From NCBI RefSeq assembly GCF_040219215.1, contig NZ_JAVJSX010000008.1:496001-560000 (forward strand): a DNA stretch of 64,000 bases, in the 5' to 3' direction. Origin of the DNA: Thalassobaculum_A sp040219215 (GTDB taxonomy: Bacteria; Pseudomonadota; Alphaproteobacteria; Thalassobaculales; Thalassobaculaceae). Of this stretch, positions 9,440 through 18,145 are shown piece after piece. The notes below the pieces were generated by a model, which saw nothing but the letters and a program-made list of their open reading frames with translations, was not told the DNA's origin and searched no databases. Each line of letters begins with the position of its first letter. Position 1 is the stretch's first letter. The translations under genes and the position numbers were made by a program.

Positions 9440-9457
9440 GCAGCCCTTGCGGGCTGC
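9440..9457 (+). repeat. Hairpin in leader of the sugar operon
   Basis: Perfect 7-bp inverted repeat GCAGCCC/GGGCTGC with a TTGC loop, lying about 13 nt after the candidate -10 box and 29 nt before the next start codon. No T-run follows, so it is not a clear intrinsic terminator; it may stabilise or regulate the leader, or end upstream transcripts weakly. Confidence 0.4.
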
Positions 9458-9486
9458 GCAAACCTGTTGATTTCCGGGATCCCGTC

Positions 9487-10503
9487 ATGACCGATCAGTC
9501 CATCAAGCGCGTCCTCGTCACCGGCGGCGCCGGGTATGTCGGCTCCGTGCTGACGCCGAAGCTGCTCGACGCCGGTTACGAAGTCGTGGTGTTCGACATC
9601 CAGTACTTCGGCGACGACACCCTGCCGAAGCAGAACCCGAAGCTGACCTCGATCAAGGGCGACCTGCGGGACAGCGCGGCGTTCGCCAAGGCGGTGGCCG
9701 GTTGCGACGCGGTGATCCACCTGGCCTGCATTTCCAACGACCCCAGCTTCATCCTCGACCCCAACTTGTCGAAGTCGATCAACTACGACTGCTTCGAGCC
9801 AATGGTGGTCAACGCCAAGCAGGCCGGCGTGAAGCGGTTCGTCTATGCCTCGACCAGCTCGGTCTACGGCGTGTCGGAGGCTCCGGACGTGACCGAGGAC
9901 CATCCGCTGGTCCCGCTGACCGACTACAACAAGTTCAAGGGCATGTGCGAGCCGCTGCTGTGGAAACACATTTCCGACGACTTCATCGGCGTCACCATCC
10001 GCCCAGCGACGGTGTGCGGCTACGGCCCGCGCATGCGCCTGGACCTGTCGGTGAACATCCTGACCAACCACGCGGTCAACAACGGCAAGATCACGGTGTT
10101 CGGCGGCAGCCAGCTGCGGCCGAACATCCATGTCGAGGACGTCTCCGACCTGTACGTCATGCTGCTCGGTCTGCCGGGCGAGAAGATCCAGGGCGAGACC
10201 TTCAACGCCGGCTACCAGAACATGTCGATCTCCGACATCGCGCTGGCGGTCAAGTCGGTGGTCGAGGAGGAATTCCCGGGCCGCCCGCCGATCGACATCG
10301 TCACCACGCCGACCGACGACATCCGCTCCTACCACGTCAACTCCGACAAGATCCGCAACAAGATCGGCTTCCAGCCGAAGCGGACGGTCGAGGACGCGGT
10401 GCGCGGCCTGTGTCAGGCGTTCCGTGACGGCAAGCTGCCGAACTCGCTGACCGACGACAAGTACTTCAACGTCAAGACCATGCAGAAGCTCACCGCCGCC
10501 TGA
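9487..10503 (+). CDS. NAD-dependent epimerase/dehydratase (extended SDR)
   Basis: 338-residue extended short-chain dehydrogenase. The Rossmann loop is VLVTGGAGYVGS near residue 9, the active-site Ser/Thr strand is YASTSSVYG and the catalytic YxxxK is YNKFK. The C-terminal substrate region includes RPATVCGYGPRMRLDLSV. These features point to a nucleotide-sugar (or sugar phosphate) epimerase or dehydratase. It is the first gene after the candidate promoter at 9399 and is followed after 29 nt by a GmhA-like isomerase. Substrate not predictable by eye. Confidence 0.88.
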   Translation: MTDQSIKRVLVTGGAGYVGSVLTPKLLDAGYEVVVFDIQYFGDDTLPKQNPKLTSIKGDLRDSAAFAKAVAGCDAVIHLACISNDPSFILDPNLSKSINYDCFEPMVVNAKQAGVKRFVYASTSSVYGVSEAPDVTEDHPLVPLTDYNKFKGMCEPLLWKHISDDFIGVTIRPATVCGYGPRMRLDLSVNILTNHAVNNGKITVFGGSQLRPNIHVEDVSDLYVMLLGLPGEKIQGETFNAGYQNMSISDIALAVKSVVEEEFPGRPPIDIVTTPTDDIRSYHVNSDKIRNKIGFQPKRTVEDAVRGLCQAFRDGKLPNSLTDDKYFNVKTMQKLTAA

Positions 10504-10532
10504 TCACGGTGGCGGTGCGAGCCGGAGGCCCC

Positions 10533-11138
10533 ATGGCATCGCACGCTGAGACCTATCTGACCCAGGCGGCCGAGATCTGCCGCACCATCGACCCGGCCGA
10601 GATCGAGGCGATGGTGGCTGCCTTGGTGGCCCTGCGCGCCCGGGGCGGCCGGCTGTTCATCCTCGGCGTCGGGGGGTCGGCAGCCAATTGCGGGCATGCG
10701 GTCAACGACTTCCGCAAGCTGTGTGCGATCGAAGCCTACGCGCCGACCGACAACGTTGCCGAACTGACTGCCCGCACCAACGACGAGGGTTGGGAAAGCG
10801 TGTTCGCCGGCTGGCTCGAGGTGAGCCGGGCGCGCAACAAGGACGCGGTCCTGATCTTCTCGGTCGGCGGCGGCTCGCGCGAGCGCAACGTCAGCCCGAA
10901 CCTGGTGTTGGCGCTGGAGTATGCCAAGCAGCACGGCCTGACCATCCTCGGGATTGTCGGGCGCGACGGCGGCTACACCAAGCAGGTCGGCGACCATGTC
11001 CTGGTCATTCCGACCGTCGACCCGAACCACATCACCCCTCACTCCGAGGCGTTCCAGGCGGTCGTCTGGCATGGCCTGGTCTGCCACCCCGACCTGATGG
11101 CGCGGGCCAACCGGTGGGAGGGTCTGGCCCGGTCGTGA
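10533..11138 (+). CDS. SIS-domain sugar isomerase, GmhA-like
   Basis: 201-residue single SIS-domain protein with the phosphosugar loop FILGVGGSAANCGHAVNDF and a second segment VLIFSVGGGSRERNVSPN. This resembles sedoheptulose 7-phosphate isomerases, though the GNGGSAAHAQHF block of true GmhA is altered. I took the ATG at 10533 because GGAGG lies 4 nt upstream; an in-frame GTG at 10509 is less well supported. The stop overlaps the GTG of a GmhB-like phosphatase (GTGA), which supports a heptose-phosphate or analogous ketose-phosphate substrate. Confidence 0.82.
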   Translation: MASHAETYLTQAAEICRTIDPAEIEAMVAALVALRARGGRLFILGVGGSAANCGHAVNDFRKLCAIEAYAPTDNVAELTARTNDEGWESVFAGWLEVSRARNKDAVLIFSVGGGSRERNVSPNLVLALEYAKQHGLTILGIVGRDGGYTKQVGDHVLVIPTVDPNHITPHSEAFQAVVWHGLVCHPDLMARANRWEGLARS

Positions 11139-11701
11139 GCGTCAGACGGCCAGCGGTGTTCCTGGACCGAGACGGTGTCCTGGTCGCGACCGAGGTGCGT
11201 AACGGCAAGCCGATCGCGGCCCTGACCCTGGACGGTTTCACGATCCTGCCCGAGGCACCGGCTGCGGTCGGGGCGCTCAAGGCCGCCGGTTTCGTGACGG
11301 TGGTGGTCACCAACCAGCCGGAACTGGCGCGCGGCAATGTCGATTCGGTGACGATGGATGCAATGCACGGCCGACTGGCGGCGGCGATGCCGATCGATGC
11401 GGTCTATGTCTGTCCGCACGACTCGGGAGAAGGCTGCGATTGCCGAAAGCCGGCGCCCGGCATGCTGCTGCGAGCCGCCGACGATCTCGACCTTGACCTC
11501 GCCGCCAGCTACATGGTGGGGGATCGCTGGCGCGATGTCGGGGCTGGATTGGCGGCGGGCTGCACGACGGTTCTAATCGAGTGCGGCTATACTGAACCTG
11601 AACGCGTGGAGCCGGACCTGACGGCGCGCGATGTCGCGGAGGCCGCGACACTGATTCTCGACCGCGAGAAGGCGGTCCGACGACCTGGAGGACGAGCATG
11701 A
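11135..11701 (+). CDS. HAD-family phosphatase, GmhB-like
   Basis: 188-residue HAD hydrolase with the nucleophile/acid pair D11 and D13 in FLDRDGVL, VVTNQPELARG as motif II, and the zinc-knuckle pattern CPHDSGEGCDCRKP that typifies D-glycero-D-manno-heptose 1,7-bisphosphate phosphatases and histidinol phosphatases. Motif IV is MVGDRWRDVGAG. It starts at a GTG inside the upstream stop and ends overlapping the next ATG. By family and context it removes a phosphate from a sugar bisphosphate before nucleotide activation. Confidence 0.87.
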   Translation: MSVRRPAVFLDRDGVLVATEVRNGKPIAALTLDGFTILPEAPAAVGALKAAGFVTVVVTNQPELARGNVDSVTMDAMHGRLAAAMPIDAVYVCPHDSGEGCDCRKPAPGMLLRAADDLDLDLAASYMVGDRWRDVGAGLAAGCTTVLIECGYTEPERVEPDLTARDVAEAATLILDREKAVRRPGGRA

Positions 11702-12426
11702 CGGCGACTTCGATCGACGACCTCAAGATCAAGATCTTCGCCGACGGGGCCGACCTCGACGGCATGAAGGCGATGGCGGCGAAGCCTTGGATCAAGGGCC
11801 TGACCACCAACCCGACCCTGATGCGCAAGGCCGGCGTGACCGACTACCCGGCGTTCGCCCGCAAGGTTCTGGACACGATTACCGACAAGCCGATTTCGTT
11901 CGAGGTGTTCGCCGACGATGCCGACGCCATGACGGCGCAGGGCCGGGTGATCGGGTCGTGGGCACCGAACGTCAACGTCAAGATCCCGGTGACCAATACC
12001 ACCGGCACCTTCATGGGGGCGCCGATCTCCGCACTGTCGAAGGCCGGGGTCGTGGTGAACGTGACCGCGATCATGACTCCGGGTCAGGTCAAGGCAGTGG
12101 CCGACGCGCTCGATCCCGCGACCCCGGCGATCGTGTCGGTGTTCGCCGGGCGGGTCGCCGACACCGGTCGCGATCCGATCCAGCTGATGACCGAGTGCCG
12201 GGAGATCCTGAAGTCGCGACCGAAGGCCGAGCTGCTGTGGGCCAGTCCGCGGGAGTTGCTGAACATCATCCAGGCCGATTCCATGGGCTGCCACATCATC
12301 ACGGTGACCAACGATCTGCTGGCCAAGCTCTCCGGTCTCGGCAAGGACCTGGATCAGTTCAGCCTGGAAACGGTGAAGATGTTCGAAGGCGACGCCAAGG
12401 CGGCGGGCTACACCATCGCCACCTGA
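11698..12426 (+). CDS. Transaldolase / fructose-6-phosphate aldolase family protein
   Basis: 242-residue class I aldolase. The Schiff-base lysine is K95 in NVNVKIPVTNTTG, and the strand GLTTNPTLMRKAG near residue 35 is the family's phosphate-side motif. Length fits the small TalC/FSA group more than full-size transaldolase. Together with the split transketolase at 18819-20599 it could supply or rearrange a ketose phosphate such as sedoheptulose 7-phosphate for the isomerase and phosphatase upstream. ATG overlaps the previous TGA. Confidence 0.85.
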   Translation: MTATSIDDLKIKIFADGADLDGMKAMAAKPWIKGLTTNPTLMRKAGVTDYPAFARKVLDTITDKPISFEVFADDADAMTAQGRVIGSWAPNVNVKIPVTNTTGTFMGAPISALSKAGVVVNVTAIMTPGQVKAVADALDPATPAIVSVFAGRVADTGRDPIQLMTECREILKSRPKAELLWASPRELLNIIQADSMGCHIITVTNDLLAKLSGLGKDLDQFSLETVKMFEGDAKAAGYTIAT

Positions 12427-12445
12427 CGCATCGGGGATATCAGTC

Positions 12446-13459
12446 ATGGCGGACAAGCCTTACGCGGTGGTCACCGGTGGTGCCGGTTTCATCGGCGGCC
12501 ACATGGTGGACCTGCTCTTGGAACGTGGCTATCGCGTCCGGGCGATCGACAACCTGACCGGCGGGCGTGAGCTGAACCTCGCCCATCACGGCGACAACCA
12601 GGACCTTGTCCGCGATTTCCGCGACATCCGGTCCCTGGCGCCGGACGATGATGCCTTCACCGGCGCGCGCTACGTGTTCCACTTCGCCGGCATCGGCGAC
12701 ATCGTGCCATCGATCGAGCGGCCGATCGAGTACATGGACGTCAACGTCCAGGGCACGGTGCGGGTGCTGGAAGCGGCCCGGCACGCCGGGGTGGCGAAGT
12801 TCGTCTATGCGGCCTCGTCGTCCTGCTACGGCCTGGCCGACACGCCAACCCGGGAAGACCACCCGATCGGACCGGAGCATCCCTACGCCCTGTCGAAATA
12901 CCAGGGCGAACAGGCGGCGTTCCAGTGGCGGCACATCTACGGCCTGCCGGTGAACTCGGTTCGGATCTTCAACGCCTACGGCACCCGCTCACGGACTTCC
13001 GGCGCTTATGGTGCCGTGTTCGGGGTGTTCCTGCGGCAGAAGATCGCCGGCCAGCCGTTCACGGTGGTCGGCGACGGTACCCAGTCGCGCGACTTCCTGT
13101 TCGTGACCGACGTGGCGCGGGCGTTCCTGGCCGCGGCCGAGACCGACAAGACCGGCGAGATCTGGAACCTGGGGGCGGGCAACCCGCAATCGGTCAACCG
13201 GCTGGTTGAGCTGCTGGGCGGCGAGGTCACCTACATCCCCAAGCGGCCGGGCGAGCCCGACTGTACATGGGCGGACACCGCGAAGATAATGCGCGACCTC
13301 GACTGGCGGCAGGAAGTCAGCTTCGAGGAGGGCGTGGGCCGCATGCTGGCGCAGCTCGACTACTGGCGTGACGCGCCGCTGTGGACGCCGGACAGCATCG
13401 CCCAGGCGACGAAAACATGGTTCGACTATTTGGGTAAGGAAGGGGGCGACGCGCGGTGA
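12446..13459 (+). CDS. NAD-dependent nucleotide-sugar epimerase (GalE-like extended SDR)
   Basis: 337 residues. The NAD loop AVVTGGAGFIGGH is at residues 7-19, AASSSCYG provides the Ser/Thr residue and PYALSKYQGE has the catalytic Tyr and Lys. The downstream motif RIFNAYGTRSRTSGAYG is typical of UDP-sugar epimerases and dehydratases. It is 19 nt after the aldolase gene and overlaps the bifunctional nucleotidyltransferase-kinase (GTGA). Likely interconverts a nucleotide-activated sugar; whether 4-epimerase or another specificity is unknown. Confidence 0.88.
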   Translation: MADKPYAVVTGGAGFIGGHMVDLLLERGYRVRAIDNLTGGRELNLAHHGDNQDLVRDFRDIRSLAPDDDAFTGARYVFHFAGIGDIVPSIERPIEYMDVNVQGTVRVLEAARHAGVAKFVYAASSSCYGLADTPTREDHPIGPEHPYALSKYQGEQAAFQWRHIYGLPVNSVRIFNAYGTRSRTSGAYGAVFGVFLRQKIAGQPFTVVGDGTQSRDFLFVTDVARAFLAAAETDKTGEIWNLGAGNPQSVNRLVELLGGEVTYIPKRPGEPDCTWADTAKIMRDLDWRQEVSFEEGVGRMLAQLDYWRDAPLWTPDSIAQATKTWFDYLGKEGGDAR

Positions 13460-14997
13460 TCGACGACGCCTATAAGCACAAGATCAAGACCGCCGCCGAG
13501 ATCGCGGCGATCATCGGCGCTCCCGGCCGCAAGAAGAAGATCGTGATGTGCCACGGCACCTTCGATCTGGTGCACCCGGGCCACATCCGCCATCTGGTCT
13601 ACGCCCGCTCCAAGGGCGCCAAGCTGATTGTCGGCGTCACCGCCGATCATCACGTCAAGAAAGCCGATCACCGACCGTTCGTGCCCGAGGGCTTGCGCGC
13701 GTTGAATCTGGCGGCGCTGGAGACGGTCGACTACGTCACGATCGACCCGCACGCCACACCGATCGAGAACATCCTGACGATCAAGCCCGACTATTTCGTG
13801 AAGGGCTACGAATACCAGAAGGGCGGTCTGCACCCGCGAACCGCCGAGGAGAAGCAAGCCGTCGAGAGCTATGGCGGCGAGGTGATCTTCACGCCGGGCG
13901 ATATCGTCTATTCGTCGTCGGCGATCATCGAGTCCGGCCCTCCGGACCTGGCGGTCGAGAAGCTGATCAACCTGCTGGATGGCGAGAACCGCACGTTCGA
14001 CGATCTGAAGAAGGCGCTGGCCGGGCTGTCCGGCGCCAAGGCTCACGTGGTCGGCGATACCATCGTCGACTCGCTGACGGTGACCTCGATGATCGGAGCC
14101 AGCGGCAAGACTCCGACCCTCAGCGTCCGCTATGAAGGCAAGCGCGACTATGTCGGCGGTGCCGGCATCGTCGCCAAGCACCTGAAGGCGGCCGGTGCCG
14201 ACGTCACGTTCTCCACCGTGCTCGGTGACGATGCCCTGGCCGAGTTCGTGCGCAACGATCTGGCCGAGGCCGGCGTTACCCTGAACGACGTGGTCGATTT
14301 GACCCGGCCGACGATCAACAAGAACGCGATCGTCGCCGACGGCTACCGCATGCTGAAGATCGATACGCTCGACAACCGGGCGATCTCGGAACAGATCTGC
14401 AAGCAACTGTGCCGCTCGATCCGTGACGTGCCCGCCGACGCGGTGATGTTCTGCGATTTCCGGCACGGCATCTTCAACGGCGAGTCGATCCCGCTGCTGA
14501 CCGCGGCCATTCCGGAAGGCCGCTTCAAGGTGGCCGACAGCCAGGTCGCCAGCCGATGGGGCAACATCCTTCAGTTCAAGGGATTCGACCTGATCACCCC
14601 CAACGAGAAGGAGGCCCGCTTCTCGCTTGGCGACCAGGACACGGTCATTCGTCCGCTCGGCACCCGGTTGTACGAGGAAGCACTGTGCAAGGTGCTGATC
14701 CTTAAGCTCGGCGCCCGTGGCTCGATGACGTTCCGACAGGCGGGCGGCGAACTGCGAACCTTCTTCGGCGTCGACAGCTTCGCTGACCACGTGGTCGACG
14801 CGGTCGGCTCCGGTGATGCGTTGCTGGCCTATGCCACCCTCGCGCTCAAGACCACAGGCGACGAGGTGATCGCGACGATCCTGGGGGCGATGGCGGCGGC
14901 GGCGGAGTGCGAACTCGACGGCAACATTCCGGTCGAGCCGGCGATGGTGATGAAGAAGATCGAGACCTACGAACGCCGCGCCAACTTCAGCGCGTGA
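13456..14997 (+). CDS. Bifunctional nucleotidyltransferase-PfkB sugar kinase, HldE-like with reversed domain order
   Basis: 513 residues. Residues about 25-165 are a cytidylyltransferase-like domain with HGTFDLVHPGHIRHL (H40 and H43 of the HxGH motif). Residues about 185-505 are a PfkB/ribokinase domain with VGGAGIVAKHL, ITPNEKEA and DAVGSGDALLAYATL, where D454 is the expected catalytic base. Canonical HldE has the kinase first and the nucleotidyltransferase second, so the order here is swapped. GTG start overlaps the upstream stop. It probably phosphorylates C1 of a sugar phosphate and, after the HAD phosphatase step, attaches a nucleotide. Confidence 0.88.
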   Translation: MIDDAYKHKIKTAAEIAAIIGAPGRKKKIVMCHGTFDLVHPGHIRHLVYARSKGAKLIVGVTADHHVKKADHRPFVPEGLRALNLAALETVDYVTIDPHATPIENILTIKPDYFVKGYEYQKGGLHPRTAEEKQAVESYGGEVIFTPGDIVYSSSAIIESGPPDLAVEKLINLLDGENRTFDDLKKALAGLSGAKAHVVGDTIVDSLTVTSMIGASGKTPTLSVRYEGKRDYVGGAGIVAKHLKAAGADVTFSTVLGDDALAEFVRNDLAEAGVTLNDVVDLTRPTINKNAIVADGYRMLKIDTLDNRAISEQICKQLCRSIRDVPADAVMFCDFRHGIFNGESIPLLTAAIPEGRFKVADSQVASRWGNILQFKGFDLITPNEKEARFSLGDQDTVIRPLGTRLYEEALCKVLILKLGARGSMTFRQAGGELRTFFGVDSFADHVVDAVGSGDALLAYATLALKTTGDEVIATILGAMAAAAECELDGNIPVEPAMVMKKIETYERRANFSA

Positions 14998-15007
14998 GTG
15001 AGGCGGC

Positions 15008-15952
15008 ATGCGGGTCGTGATCGTTGGATACGGCGTCCAGGGACGTAAGCGCCGGGCCGTCGCCGGTGACGAGGTGGTGGCGGTGATCGATCCGGTGGCG
15101 CCGGAAGCGACCGCCAAGCAGCTCTCGGACGTACCGTTCCATGACTTTGACGCAGCGGTGGTCTGTACCCCCGATGACCCCAAGCCGGCGTTGCTGAAGA
15201 CCCTGCTGGGCGCCGGCAAGCATGTGCTGGTCGAGAAGCCGCTGGTCGCCGAGGACGATGCCGTCCTTGAGGAATTGGCGGAGATCGCGGCCTCCACCGG
15301 TGCTGTTTGTGTAACCGCCTACAACCACCGATTCGAGCCGCACTACGTGCGAATGCGTGAGTTGATCCACTCGGGGGCGCTCGGCCGGATCTACAGCGTG
15401 CGGATGTTCTATGGCAACGGCACCGCACGGCTGGTGCGCGAAAGCGCCTGGCGCGACCAGGGAGCGGGCGTGCTGCCCGATCTCGGCTCGCACCTGCTGG
15501 ACATTCTCAAGGTCTGGTTCCCGGTCGCCGAGGCCTGGGATTTCGACGTGCGTCTGGCGCGTCGGCACGAGAACCGGTCGTTCGATCAGGTCGTGGTGGC
15601 CGCCGATCCGGCCGACGGGCCGGCGGTCCAGCTCGAGATGACGATGCTGTCCTGGCGCAATCATTTCACCTGCGATGTGTTTGCCGAGAACGGCAGCGCG
15701 CACATCGAGTCGTTGTGCAAGTGGGGACCGACCACCTTCACCCACCGAACCCGCGTGCTGCCTTCGGGCCGCCCGCCGGAAGAAGCGGTGACCCTGGTCC
15801 AGTCCGATCCGACGTGGGAAGCCGAGTACGCCCACTTCAAGGAGCTGTGCGCCGCCGGGCGCGGCTCGGAGATCGGCAACGACATCTGGCTGAACCGCAC
15901 ACTGCGCCGTCTTGCCGACGCGGCATTCGACCGGTTCGGGGCGCCGGCATGA
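15008..15952 (+). CDS. Gfo/Idh/MocA family oxidoreductase
   Basis: 314-residue NAD(P)-dependent oxidoreductase. The N-terminal Rossmann loop is VVIVGYGVQGRKR, the conserved EKP motif is in HVLVEKPLVAED, and the substrate domain begins YNHRFEPHYVRMREL with a later GVLPDLGSHLLDILK carrying the conserved Asp/His. A GAGG ribosome site lies just before the ATG. In this operon it would oxidise or reduce a position on the sugar, for example making a keto intermediate. Its stop overlaps the next ATG. Confidence 0.88.
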   Translation: MRVVIVGYGVQGRKRRAVAGDEVVAVIDPVAPEATAKQLSDVPFHDFDAAVVCTPDDPKPALLKTLLGAGKHVLVEKPLVAEDDAVLEELAEIAASTGAVCVTAYNHRFEPHYVRMRELIHSGALGRIYSVRMFYGNGTARLVRESAWRDQGAGVLPDLGSHLLDILKVWFPVAEAWDFDVRLARRHENRSFDQVVVAADPADGPAVQLEMTMLSWRNHFTCDVFAENGSAHIESLCKWGPTTFTHRTRVLPSGRPPEEAVTLVQSDPTWEAEYAHFKELCAAGRGSEIGNDIWLNRTLRRLADAAFDRFGAPA

Positions 15953-17241
15953 CCGATGCGCGTCCGACCATCGCCTATTGCGGCATGACCCATCTCGGTC
16001 TGGTGTCCGGTACCGCCGCCGCCGCCAAGGGCTTTCCGACCATCCTGTTCGATCCGGACACTGCGCTCATCGACCGGCTGAATCGGGGCGAGTTGCCGGT
16101 GTCTGAGCCGGACCTGGATGCGACTTTCTCCGGGAACCGCGACAGGCTGACGATTACGGGCAATGCCGGCGACCTGGCGCACGCCGACGTGGTGTACCTC
16201 GCACCCGACGTGCCGACCGACGATGCCGGCGCCAGCGATCTGTCGGCGGTGCATCGGTTGCTGGAGGTGGTGCGCCCGGCGCTGCGCGACGACGCCACCC
16301 TGGTGATCCTGAGCCAGGTGCCGCCCGGCTTCACGCGCGGGATCGCTGGCATTCGCGGGCCGCTGCACTATCAGGTGGAAACCCTGGTGTTCGGCATCGC
16401 CCTGCAGCGCGCGCTGGAACCGGAGCGCTACATCGTCGGGTGCGGCGATCCGGCGGCCCCGCTTCCGACAGCCTTCCGGGCCTATCTCGAGGCGTTCGGC
16501 TGCCCGATCCTGCCGATGCGCTACGAAAGCGCGGAACTGGCCAAGATCTCGATCAACATGTGCCTGGTCGCATCGGTCGGGGTCGCCAACACCATGGCCG
16601 AGATCTGCGAGCATGTCGGCGCCGACTGGGCCGAGATCGCGCCTTCGCTGAAGCTGGACCGGCGGATCGGCGCATACAGCTATCTCGCCCCCGGCCTGGG
16701 CCTTGCCGGCGGCAACCTGGAGCGCGACCTGGCGACTGTGATGCGGCTCGGCGCCGGGCACGGCACCGACACCGGCATCGTCAAGGCCTGGATCGAGAAC
16801 TCGGCCTGGCGCAAGGGTTGGGCGGCGCGCACCCTGAAGGCCCGGGTGCTGGACGCCAACCCGTCCGCCCGCATTGCTGTGCTTGGCCTCGCCTACAAGC
16901 AGGACACCCACTCGACCAAGAATTCACCGTCGCTGGCCCTGCTCTCCGAACTGTCCGGTGTCGACGTCTGCGTTCACGATCCGGTGGTTCCTGCGCGCGC
17001 GGCGCCGATCGCTGTGACCGCCGGTGCCGATCCGATCGCAACGGTTCGCGGCGCCGATGCGTTGTGCATCATGACGCCTTGGCCGGCCTACAGGACCATC
17101 GACCCGGCCGAGCTTGCGGCGGCGATGCGCGGCCGCATCGTCATCGACCCGTACCGGGTGCTTGATCCGGAGCGTGCCCGCACGGCCGGGCTCGACTGGA
17201 TCACCCTCGGTGTTGCCGACCAACCCCAGGAGACACGCTGA
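15949..17241 (+). CDS. UDP-glucose/GDP-mannose dehydrogenase homologue lacking the catalytic cysteine
   Basis: 430 residues with the three-domain layout of nucleotide-sugar 6-dehydrogenases: N-terminal NAD domain (AYCGMTHLGLVSGTAAA), central domain (ELAKISINMCLVASVGVANT) and C-terminal nucleotide-sugar domain (VLGLAYKQDTHSTKNSPS). The active-site loop that reads GFGGSCFPKD in active enzymes is GLGLAGGNLERDL here, with N256 in place of the catalytic Cys and Arg in place of the Lys. The NAD glycine loop is also altered. Four-electron oxidation to a uronate is therefore unlikely; it may be an alcohol-level dehydrogenase or epimerase-like enzyme. ATGA overlap upstream, TGATG downstream. Confidence 0.8.
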   Translation: MTDARPTIAYCGMTHLGLVSGTAAAAKGFPTILFDPDTALIDRLNRGELPVSEPDLDATFSGNRDRLTITGNAGDLAHADVVYLAPDVPTDDAGASDLSAVHRLLEVVRPALRDDATLVILSQVPPGFTRGIAGIRGPLHYQVETLVFGIALQRALEPERYIVGCGDPAAPLPTAFRAYLEAFGCPILPMRYESAELAKISINMCLVASVGVANTMAEICEHVGADWAEIAPSLKLDRRIGAYSYLAPGLGLAGGNLERDLATVMRLGAGHGTDTGIVKAWIENSAWRKGWAARTLKARVLDANPSARIAVLGLAYKQDTHSTKNSPSLALLSELSGVDVCVHDPVVPARAAPIAVTAGADPIATVRGADALCIMTPWPAYRTIDPAELAAAMRGRIVIDPYRVLDPERARTAGLDWITLGVADQPQETR

Positions 17242-18125
17242 TGCTGACCCACGGTTCCGAAAGCCCGAAGGACGCGGCGCGCGTGGTGGTGCTGGGCGCC
17301 GGCTTCATCGGCGGTGCCGCGGCGGACGCCCTGGCCGGCGACGGCGTCGACGTGGAGCGGCTGGGCCGCAAGGCGGTCGACCTGCTGACCGACGGTGCCG
17401 GGGATGCGCTGGCGGCGCGGCTGCGGCCCGACGACGTGCTGATGGTGGTGGCCGCCGAGGCGCCCTGCAAGAACGGCGCGATGCTCGAGCGCAACATCAG
17501 GATGATGAACGCAGTCGTGGCGGCATTGAAGGTTCAGGCGGTCGAGCACGTGATCTACGTGTCGTCCGATGCGGTGTACAAGGATTCCGACGGACCGCTG
17601 ACCGAGGAGAGCCCGGCCGAACCGGGTTCGCTGCATGGTGTCATGCATCTGTCGCGCGAGCGCATGCTACTGGACGAAGGCGGGGTGCCGGTCGGTATCC
17701 TGCGCCCGACCCTGGTCTACGGCGCCAATGATCCACACAACGGTTACGGGCCGAATCGCTTCCGGCGGCTGGCGGTGGAGGGCAAGGAGATCGTGCTGTT
17801 CGGCGAAGGCGAGGAACGGCGCGATCATGTCCTGGTCGACGATCTCGGTGACCTGCTGCGCCGCATGGTCACCCACCGGTCGACCGGCGTGCTGAACGGC
17901 GCGACCGGCGACGTGCACAGTTTCCGCGAGATCGCCGAGATGGCGGCCGCGCAGGTGGCGAATCCGCCGTCAATCAAGGGCAGCCCTCGCTCGGGTCCGA
18001 TGCCGCACAACGGTTACCGGCCCTTCGATCCGGCAGCGACCTTTCGCGCCTTCCCCGATTTCCGCTATACCCGGCTGGCGGACGGTCTGGCGTTGACTCA
18101 CAAGCGCGCCACCGCCACCGCCTGA
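17241..18125 (+). CDS. Degenerate NAD-dependent epimerase/dehydratase (SDR without YxxxK)
   Basis: 294-residue extended SDR-like protein. The nucleotide loop VVLGAGFIGGAAAD and the strand VIYVSSDAVYKDSDG are intact, and the C-terminal half follows the epimerase plan (RPTLVYGANDPHNGYGPNRF; RRDHVLVDDLGDLL). At the position of the catalytic YxxxK the sequence is H132-G-V-M-H136, so both catalytic residues are replaced by His. It starts at the base where the previous gene stops (TGATG). It could bind a nucleotide sugar without classical SDR chemistry, or use a different mechanism. Confidence 0.75.
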   Translation: MLTHGSESPKDAARVVVLGAGFIGGAAADALAGDGVDVERLGRKAVDLLTDGAGDALAARLRPDDVLMVVAAEAPCKNGAMLERNIRMMNAVVAALKVQAVEHVIYVSSDAVYKDSDGPLTEESPAEPGSLHGVMHLSRERMLLDEGGVPVGILRPTLVYGANDPHNGYGPNRFRRLAVEGKEIVLFGEGEERRDHVLVDDLGDLLRRMVTHRSTGVLNGATGDVHSFREIAEMAAAQVANPPSIKGSPRSGPMPHNGYRPFDPAATFRAFPDFRYTRLADGLALTHKRATATA

Positions 18126-18145
18126 TCGACCCGAGGAGCGTTCCC

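Noticed and set aside
13426..15297. 623-codon minus-strand open frame over the nucleotidyltransferase-kinase gene
   Set aside because: Antisense to a clear bifunctional enzyme and without family features.
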